DNA from: Deinococcus koreensis
GTDB taxonomy: Bacteria > Deinococcota > Deinococci > Deinococcales > Deinococcaceae
Assembly: GCF_002901445.1 (NCBI RefSeq)
Contig: NZ_PPPD01000001.1
Location: 2,362,501-2,426,500, forward strand
Length of the DNA stretch: 64,000 nt
Direction of reading: 5' to 3'
The position numbers were made by a program, and so were the translations under genes. A model generated the notes under the pieces. The model was not told the DNA's origin, made no database searches, and was given only the letters and a program-made list of their open reading frames with translations. This document shows positions 58,460 through 64,000 of the stretch, one piece after another (the stretch's first letter is position 1; each line of letters opens with the position of its first letter).

Positions 58460-59833
58460 ATGCCCCACATCAAACTCAACACCCCCATCCCCGGCCCGCA
58501 GTCCATCGCCCTCCAGAAACGCCGCGCCGCCGCCATCTCGTCGGCGCTGGGGCAGGCGAACCCGGTCGCCATCGCCTCCGCGCAGGGCTGCTTTGTCACC
58601 GACGTGGACGGCAATACGCTGATCGACCTGGCAGGCGGCATCGGCATGATGGCGGTGGGACACAACCACCCGGCGGTTGTAGCGGCGGTGCAGGCGCAGG
58701 TCGCGCAGGCCATCCACCCCGGCGCGCTGGTGACCAACTTCGAGGCCTATCCCGCGCTGGCCGAGAAGCTCAACGCCCGCACGCCCGGCGACTTCCCCAA
58801 GAAGACCCTGCTGGGCAACGGCGGCGCGGAAGCCGTGGAGAACGCCGTGAAGCTGGCCCGCTCGTACACCGGGCGGCAAGGCGTGATCGTCTTCGAGGGC
58901 GCGTACCACGGGCGCACGAACCTGACCATGTCGATGACCTCCAAGTACGGCCTGTTCAAGAAAGGCTTCGGGCCGTTCGCCGGCGAGGTCTACCGCCTGC
59001 CCTTCCCGAACCCCTACCGCGCGCCCGAGGGCCTGAGCGCCGAGGGCTGGATCCAGTGGTGCTGCTGGAACCTCGACAATGCCCTGACCGCGCACATCGA
59101 CGCCTCCGCGCTGGCCTGCGTGGTCATCGAACCCGTGATGGGCGAGGGCGGCTTCATTCCCACGCCCACGAAGTTTCTGCGGAAAATCCGCGAGCTGTGC
59201 GACCGCACCGGCGCCGTCATGATTGCCGACGAGATCCAGAGCGGCTCGGGGCGCACCGGGAAGCTGTTCGCCATCGAGCACGCGGGCGTGGTGCCCGATA
59301 TCGTCATCAGCGCCAAGAGCCTGGGGGCCGGGATGCCGATCAGCGCCGTGACCGGCCGGGCCGAGATCATGGACGCGCCGCACCTCGGCGGGGTGGGCAG
59401 CACCTACGGCGGCTCGCCGGTCGCCTGCGCCGCCGCGCTGGCCGTGCTGGACGTCCTGACCCCCGAGTTCATGGCCCACGCCCAGACCGTCGAGCACGTG
59501 ATCCGCGAGGTTTTCGAGCCCCTGCGCGGCGAGCTGCCCATCGGGGATATCCGGGGTATCGGCGCGATGATGGTCGTGGAATTCGTGAGGGACACGCACA
59601 GCAAGGAACCCTGGATGGAACTCGTGGCGGCCACGGTGCCGCTGGTCGCGCGCCGGGGTGTGCTGCTGCTGCGCGCCGGACTGTATTCCAACTGCCTGCG
59701 CTTCCTGCCGCCGCTGGACATCCCCGAGGACGTGCTGCGCGAGGCCCTGGGCGAGGTCGTGGAGGCGCTGCGCGAGGCCCACGCCGGCCTGCGCCCGCCC
59801 GCCGCCGAGGCTGCCCAGCCCGTCTCGGCATGA
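58460..59833 (+). CDS. Class III aminotransferase, 4-aminobutyrate type (second copy)
   Basis: 457 residues from an ATG with CAGGAG upstream. Blocks: DLAGGIGMMAVGHNHPAVVA, GNGGAEAVENAVKLARSY, YHGRTNLTMSMTSKYG, MIADEIQSGSGRTGKLFAIE and IVISAKSLGAGMPISAV with PLP Lys286. The WIQWCCWNLDNAL region is typical of the GABA or 5-aminovalerate aminotransferases. It is clearly distinct from its neighbour and probably prefers another omega-amino acid. It overlaps the GNAT gene by 4 bases. Confidence 0.88.
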   Translation: MPHIKLNTPIPGPQSIALQKRRAAAISSALGQANPVAIASAQGCFVTDVDGNTLIDLAGGIGMMAVGHNHPAVVAAVQAQVAQAIHPGALVTNFEAYPALAEKLNARTPGDFPKKTLLGNGGAEAVENAVKLARSYTGRQGVIVFEGAYHGRTNLTMSMTSKYGLFKKGFGPFAGEVYRLPFPNPYRAPEGLSAEGWIQWCCWNLDNALTAHIDASALACVVIEPVMGEGGFIPTPTKFLRKIRELCDRTGAVMIADEIQSGSGRTGKLFAIEHAGVVPDIVISAKSLGAGMPISAVTGRAEIMDAPHLGGVGSTYGGSPVACAAALAVLDVLTPEFMAHAQTVEHVIREVFEPLRGELPIGDIRGIGAMMVVEFVRDTHSKEPWMELVAATVPLVARRGVLLLRAGLYSNCLRFLPPLDIPEDVLREALGEVVEALREAHAGLRPPAAEAAQPVSA

Positions 59834-60609
59834 GCGTCCTGGCCCGCAGTTTCCTGGGCCGCGAGGTGCTGGCCGAGCGTGAGGACGGCCGCTACGTGGT
59901 CGTGCAGGCCCGCGCCGAGGACGTGGCCGCGATGGAGGGGGTGCAGCGCGCCTGCTTCCCCGATCTGAGTGAGGACGAGATCGCCACCGCGCGGCATTTC
60001 CTCTCGCACCAGCACTATTTCCCGGAAGGGCAACACGTCGTGCTGGACGTGGACACGGGCGAGGTCGTGGCCTCCAGCTCCGATTTCCGGATGAACGTGG
60101 ATTTCGCCCGCTACGCGCACCCCTACCTGGAGGAGACCGGCGACAACCTGTTCAGCACGCACGACCCGGCCGGCGAGTGGCTGTACGGCGCCGACATCGG
60201 CGTGCATCCGGCGGTGCGCGGGCAGGGGCTGGCGACCCTGCTGTACGGCGCGCGGCATGGCCTGATCCGCCGCCTGAACCTGCGTGGGCACGTGGCGGGC
60301 GCGATGCCCAAGGGGTACTGCCGGGTGGCCGATCACCTGTCCATCGAGCACTACGTCATGGCGGTGATCCGCAACGAACTGAGCGACCCGGTGCTCAGCG
60401 TGCAGCTGAAGCGTGGCTACGGCGTGTGGGGCATCATCCCGGACTATCTGGAGGACGAGTCCTGCGGGAATTATGGGGTGTGTATCGTCTGGCGGAACCA
60501 GGAATTCCTGGGTGATTCGAAGAATCACTCCGAGCAGAGCGAGAAGGAAGGGAAAGGGCTTCCGCGCAATGGAGGGCCTTCCGGCGCTTTCCCGGAAGGC
60601 TCGCAATGA
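59830..60609 (+). CDS. GNAT-family acetyltransferase with repeat-derived tail
   Basis: 259 residues. The acetyl-CoA site is IGVHPAVRGQGLATLLYGAR, and YCRVADHLSIEHYVMAV is part of the core. The last 32 residues (SKNHSEQSEKEGKGLPRNGG and on) are encoded by two palindromes, GTGATTC-GAA-GAATCAC (60512-60528) and GCCTTCCGG..CCGGAAGGC (60576-60600), and look like an intergenic repeat captured in frame. The acceptor is unknown; an amine from this pathway is possible. The ATGA overlap at each end places it in the operon. Confidence 0.8.
   Translation: MSVLARSFLGREVLAEREDGRYVVVQARAEDVAAMEGVQRACFPDLSEDEIATARHFLSHQHYFPEGQHVVLDVDTGEVVASSSDFRMNVDFARYAHPYLEETGDNLFSTHDPAGEWLYGADIGVHPAVRGQGLATLLYGARHGLIRRLNLRGHVAGAMPKGYCRVADHLSIEHYVMAVIRNELSDPVLSVQLKRGYGVWGIIPDYLEDESCGNYGVCIVWRNQEFLGDSKNHSEQSEKEGKGLPRNGGPSGAFPEGSQ
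60512..60600. repeat. Palindromic repeat forming the GNAT gene 3' end
   Basis: Contains GTGATTC-GAA-GAATCAC, ACTCCGAGCAGAGCGAGAAG and GCCTTCCGG-GCGCTTTC-CCGGAAGGC-like hairpin. It differs from the AACCCCTC family and lies wholly within the coding frame. Confidence 0.6.
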
Positions 60610-62162
60610 AGCGGGAGCCCTTTGGTGGCATGAGCACCCTCTACCACGGCGGCACCATCCACCCCTGGGCCGACGGGCGCACGGCCCAGGCCCTGCTGGT
60701 GCGCGGCGGGCGCGTGGTGGCGACGGGTGCGCTGAACGACATTCAGGCCGCGGGTGCCCGGCGGGTCGACCTGCACGGCGCGCACGTCTACCCCGGCTTC
60801 ACCGACGCGCACGTGCATGTCTGGAAGGTGGGGCAGCTCCGCACGACGCTCCTCGACCTGCGGGAAGCCACCTCGCTGGACGACCTCGCCCGGCGGGTGC
60901 GCGAGCGGCACGCGGCCCTGCCGGACGGCGAGTGGCTGTGGGGACGCGGCTGGAACGAGGCGCGGCTGGGCGGCTCGCCCACGCGGGCGCTGCTGGACGC
61001 GCTGGCCCCCGGCCGCCCGGTGCTGCTGACCCGCACCTGCGCCCACATCCACGCGGTCAACACACCGGCGCTGGAGAGGGCGGGCATCGGGCCGGACACG
61101 CCCTCTCCAGCGGGCGGCGAGATCGACTACGAGGATGGAATCCTCACCGAGACCGCCTACGGGCTGGTCTACGGGGCGATGCCGGAGCCCTCGCACGCCC
61201 AGTTCGAGGCGTGGATTCTGGCGGGGCTGGAGTACCTGCAGTCGCTGGGCTTCACCGCCGCCACCGACCCGGCGGTCGATCCGCCGCTGTACGCCGCCTA
61301 CCGCGCCCTGGACGCGGCCGGGAAGCTGCCGATCCGGGTGAACCTGCTGTACATCCGCCGTCCGGACGGCGGCGCGGCGACCTACCCGCTGCCCGAGAAG
61401 CACCTCTCACCCATGCTGCGCTGCGACTCGGTCAAGTTCTTCACGGACGGCGGCCTCAGCGGGGCGACGGCGGCGGTGTCCACGCCCTACAAGGAGACCG
61501 GCACCACCGGGATGCTGCGCTTCGAGACCCAGGAGCTGCTGGAGCTGGCGCGCGAGGCGCACGTCGCGGGCTTCCGCATCGGCGCGCACGCCATCGGGGA
61601 CGTGGCGCTGACGCAACTGCTGAGCGTCTACGCGGGGCTGGAACGGGACTATCCCGGCGGCCCCCGTCACCGGATCGAGCATTTCTCCCTGCCCACCGCC
61701 GAGCACCTGCGCCTGGCCCGCCTGCTGAACGTCATCGCCGTGCCGCAGCCCGTGTTCCTGCACGAGTTGCGCGTGAACTACGACCGCTACATCCCCGACG
61801 CGCTGGCGGGGCAGGTCTTCCCCCTGCGGGCCATGTTCGACGCCGGGCTGGACGTGGCCTTCTCCTCCGACGGGCCGGTGGTGCGCGAGCTGCGGCCGCT
61901 GTGCGGGCTGCAGGCGGCGGTGGCCGAGCCCTACGTGCCGGGGCAGGCGGTGACGCTCTCGCAGGCGCTGGGGGCGTACACGCGCGGCGGGGCGGTGGCG
62001 CACGGCGACGAGCACGAACGCGGCACGCTGGAAAGCGGAAAACACGCCGACCTTACGATTGTGCAGGGCGACCTCTTTCACACTGAAGCCCATTCCTGGC
62101 CGGAGATTCCGGTGCGCGGCGGCGTCCTCGCGGACGTGACCGCCGAAAGCGAGGCTGTATGA
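60606..62162 (+). CDS. Amidohydrolase 3 family (YtcJ-like) metal-dependent hydrolase
   Basis: 518 residues; begins at the ATG overlapping the GNAT stop, or at 60630. Metal site HVYPGFTDAHVHVWK, later RHRIEHFSLPTAEHLR with histidines, and FSSDGPVVRELRPLCGLQAA with the catalytic aspartate. Amidohydrolase_3 proteins hydrolyse amide bonds of diverse small molecules. The substrate is unknown; an N-acylated amine would fit the adjoining GNAT and aminotransferases. It overlaps the dehydrogenase gene by 4 bases. Confidence 0.85.
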   Translation: MKREPFGGMSTLYHGGTIHPWADGRTAQALLVRGGRVVATGALNDIQAAGARRVDLHGAHVYPGFTDAHVHVWKVGQLRTTLLDLREATSLDDLARRVRERHAALPDGEWLWGRGWNEARLGGSPTRALLDALAPGRPVLLTRTCAHIHAVNTPALERAGIGPDTPSPAGGEIDYEDGILTETAYGLVYGAMPEPSHAQFEAWILAGLEYLQSLGFTAATDPAVDPPLYAAYRALDAAGKLPIRVNLLYIRRPDGGAATYPLPEKHLSPMLRCDSVKFFTDGGLSGATAAVSTPYKETGTTGMLRFETQELLELAREAHVAGFRIGAHAIGDVALTQLLSVYAGLERDYPGGPRHRIEHFSLPTAEHLRLARLLNVIAVPQPVFLHELRVNYDRYIPDALAGQVFPLRAMFDAGLDVAFSSDGPVVRELRPLCGLQAAVAEPYVPGQAVTLSQALGAYTRGGAVAHGDEHERGTLESGKHADLTIVQGDLFHTEAHSWPEIPVRGGVLADVTAESEAV

Positions 62163-63607
62163 CGACCCTACTGAACGATCCCGTGACCCGCGTCAAGGCC
62201 TATTTCGACGGCGAGTGGCGCGCCGCGCCCAAGACCTTCGAGGTCTTCCACCCCGGCACCGGCGAGAGCATCGGCGCGGTGGCCGACTGCAGCGCCGCCG
62301 ACGCCCGGCGCGCCATCGACGCCGCCGAGGTCGCCCTGAAGGAGTGGAAGAAGGTCAACCCCTACAAGCGCGGCCAGATCCTGAAAAAGTGGCATGACCT
62401 GATGTTCGTCCACAAGGAGGAGCTGGCCCGCCTGATGACCCTGGAGATGGGCAAGCCGATCACCGAGACGCGCGGCGAGGTGCACTACGCGGCGTCGTTT
62501 ATCGAGTGGTGCGCCGAGGAGGCCAGCCGCATCGGCGGCGAGCGGGTGCCCTCGCGCTTCGACCACAAGCGCGGCTTCACCAGCAGCGAGCCCGTGGGCG
62601 TGGTGTACGCGGTCACGCCCTGGAACTTCCCGGCCGGCATGATCACGCGCAAGGCCGCCCCCGCGCTGGCCGCCGGCTGCGTGATGATCCTCAAGCCCGC
62701 CGAGCAGAGCCCCATGACCGCGCTGTATCTGGCCGAGCTGTGGCTGGAGGCCGGCGGCCCCGCCAATACCCTGCAGGTGCTCCCCACCAACGATGCCCCC
62801 GCCTTCAGCGCGCCCTTCATGGAAGACGAGCGGGTGCGCAAGCTGACCTTCACGGGCTCCACGGCGGTCGGGCGGCTGCTGTACGGGCAGGCGGCCAAGA
62901 CCCTCAAGCGCGTCTCGCTGGAGCTGGGCGGCCACGCGCCCTTCCTGATCTTCGCGGACGCCGATCTGCACAAGGCTGCCCGCGAGGTCATGTGGAGCAA
63001 GTTCCGCAACGCCGGCCAGACGTGTATCTCCACCAACCGCGTATACGTGCAGCGTGAGGTGGCCCAGGAATTCACCGAGATTCTCTCGAAGATGACCGGC
63101 GAACTCGTGCTGGGCGATCCCCTGCAGGACGGCACCGGCGTCGGCCCGGTGGTCGAACAGGCGGGCCTGGACAAGGTGCAGGCGCAGGTCGACGACGCCC
63201 TGGCGCGTGGCGCGAAGGCCACCGTGGGCGGCACCGTCCGGGACGGCCTGTATTTCCACCCCACCGTTCTCACCGACGTGCATCCCGACTCGCTGATCCT
63301 GCGCGAGGAGACGTTTGGCCCGGTCGCCCCGGTCGTCGTGTTCGACACCGAGGAGGAGGGCCTGGCGCTGGCGAACAACTCCGACTACGGGCTGGCCGCC
63401 TACGCCTACACCCGCGACCTGGGCCGCGCCTTCCGCGTGGCCGAGGGCCTGGAATACGGCATCGTGGGCATCAACGACGGAGGCCCCAGCGCCAGCGCGC
63501 CGCAGATGCCCTTCGGCGGGATGAAGAACAGCGGCGTGGGGCGTGAAGGCGGGCACTGGGGGCTGGAGGAGTACCTGGAGGTCAAGTACATCTCTATGGG
63601 GGTGTAA
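62159..63607 (+). CDS. Succinate-semialdehyde-type aldehyde dehydrogenase
   Basis: 482 residues, usual for GabD. TPWNFPAGMITRKAAPALAA, FTGSTAVGRLLYGQAAKTLK, SLELGGHAPFLIF with the glutamate, and KFRNAGQTCISTNRVYVQ with catalytic Cys289 match succinate-semialdehyde dehydrogenase, usually NADP-linked (GabD). It would oxidise the semialdehyde made by the two aminotransferases to succinate or a homologue. It ends the operon. No terminator is clear downstream. Confidence 0.88.
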   Translation: MTTLLNDPVTRVKAYFDGEWRAAPKTFEVFHPGTGESIGAVADCSAADARRAIDAAEVALKEWKKVNPYKRGQILKKWHDLMFVHKEELARLMTLEMGKPITETRGEVHYAASFIEWCAEEASRIGGERVPSRFDHKRGFTSSEPVGVVYAVTPWNFPAGMITRKAAPALAAGCVMILKPAEQSPMTALYLAELWLEAGGPANTLQVLPTNDAPAFSAPFMEDERVRKLTFTGSTAVGRLLYGQAAKTLKRVSLELGGHAPFLIFADADLHKAAREVMWSKFRNAGQTCISTNRVYVQREVAQEFTEILSKMTGELVLGDPLQDGTGVGPVVEQAGLDKVQAQVDDALARGAKATVGGTVRDGLYFHPTVLTDVHPDSLILREETFGPVAPVVVFDTEEEGLALANNSDYGLAAYAYTRDLGRAFRVAEGLEYGIVGINDGGPSASAPQMPFGGMKNSGVGREGGHWGLEEYLEVKYISMGV

Positions 63608-64000
63608 GTACGGTTCCGGGGGGCGCCTGCCGCGGGCCACCCCACCCCCCAGCCCCCATCCCCAGGGGGGACGGGGGAGCCAAGCGCTGCGCTCGGCAAG
63701 AGTTTTGACTGGCGCGGCGTAGCTGGGCTGGACGCTGACGTGTCCGCCCTCGACGCCATCCTTCCGCTCCGCGCTAGGCCCGTGCGCTGCGCGCCCGACG
63801 GCCGGTGGTGGTCGGCGGTTGCTCGCGGGGCGGGACGATTGGGACGGCTGATCGACTTTGAAAAGCCAGGGTACGAACTGCTGTTAGCCCCGCCCCCAGT
63901 CGTCACTTTCAATCACAGGCGAGAAAAGCGAAAAAACGAACCACCCCACCCTGCCCTCCTATCGAAAGCCGTCGTGCGCGAAGCGCGCGGGCAACGACGC
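63608..64000. repeat. Repeat-rich intergenic end of the window
   Basis: No gene is supported. It shares AAGCGCTGCGCTCGGCA (63682-63698) and, in inverted orientation, AGCGCGCGGGCAACGACGC (63982-64000) with the 54.2-54.4 kb region. The element continues beyond the window. An AT-richer patch (GAAAAGCGAAAAAACGAA) lies near 63923. Confidence 0.6.

Noticed and set aside
63608..64000. Insertion sequence remnant at the right edge
   Set aside because: No transposase fragment is recognisable in any frame; only short repeats shared with 54.2 kb are seen.

Overview
The window is GC-rich chromosomal DNA that most resembles the genus Deinococcus. The inference rests on several signs. Many genes have a TANNNT -10 box about six bases before the start codon (leaderless mRNAs, known to be abundant in Deinococcus). 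The OmpR-type response regulator at 18617-19294 looks like the radioresistance regulator DrRRA. Families of small palindromic intergenic repeats are present. No database search was possible, so genus and gene names come from protein motifs and recalled family features.

Layout. (1) Positions 1-14796, all on the minus strand: an exopolysaccharide/surface polysaccharide operon. It starts at a polyprenyl-phosphate sugar transferase and runs through an epimerase, a GNAT-fold enzyme, a propeller enzyme, a flippase, an O-antigen ligase/polymerase, four glycosyltransferases and two Wzz/tyrosine-kinase-like proteins; the last is cut by the window edge. Most joints are 4-base overlaps. An AT-rich leader with phased A-tracts lies upstream (15000-15330). 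(2) 15583-15975: three tRNA genes (Pro, Gly, Arg) with promoter and terminators. (3) 16017-23897: housekeeping and signalling genes: a UbiA-type prenyltransferase, small proteins, a minimal class III cyclase, a response regulator/histidine kinase pair, ArgR, CoaBC and a TetR regulator. (4) 24084-26984: a YhgE/Pip-type membrane protein divergent from TetR. (5) 27010-36103, minus strand: one long operon carrying allantoin to glyoxylate to malate to pyruvate (malate synthase, IclR regulator, malate-synthase paralogue, AllC, AllB, AllE, malic enzyme), with a promoter and a candidate IclR operator at its head. (6) 36242-40768: MazEF toxin-antitoxin pair, glycerate kinase, lipoprotein, and a urate-degradation operon (OHCU decarboxylase, uricase, HIU hydrolase) that feeds region 5. 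(7) 40787-49752, minus strand: polyamine uptake (PotABCD-like) with an aldehyde dehydrogenase, an aminotransferase and a permease, divergent from a PucR-type regulator at 49938. (8) 51817-63607, plus strand: permease, SDR, ethanolamine ammonia-lyase EutBC, two GABA-type aminotransferases, a GNAT protein, an amidohydrolase and a GabD-type dehydrogenase.

Regions 5 to 8 form a nitrogen-scavenging island: purines, polyamines, ethanolamine and GABA-like amines are taken up and degraded to ammonia plus central metabolites. The accessory DNA is rich in repeats. A family of five palindromic elements with AACCCCTC/GAGGGGTT ends lies between 32.6 and 58.4 kb. One copy sits in frame inside a coding sequence and another supplies a stop codon. 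A second repeat family occurs at 54.2 and 63.7 kb, and 14-15 bp tandem repeats appear in unrelated places.

The most unusual observations are: short leaderless open reading frames that overlap the start of the next gene (17256, 19425, 49921); six 14-bp tandem copies of a Shine-Dalgarno-like motif before the YhgE/Pip gene; the in-frame repeat insertion in the malate-synthase paralogue; and two consecutive kinase-like proteins that have both lost the Walker A lysine.
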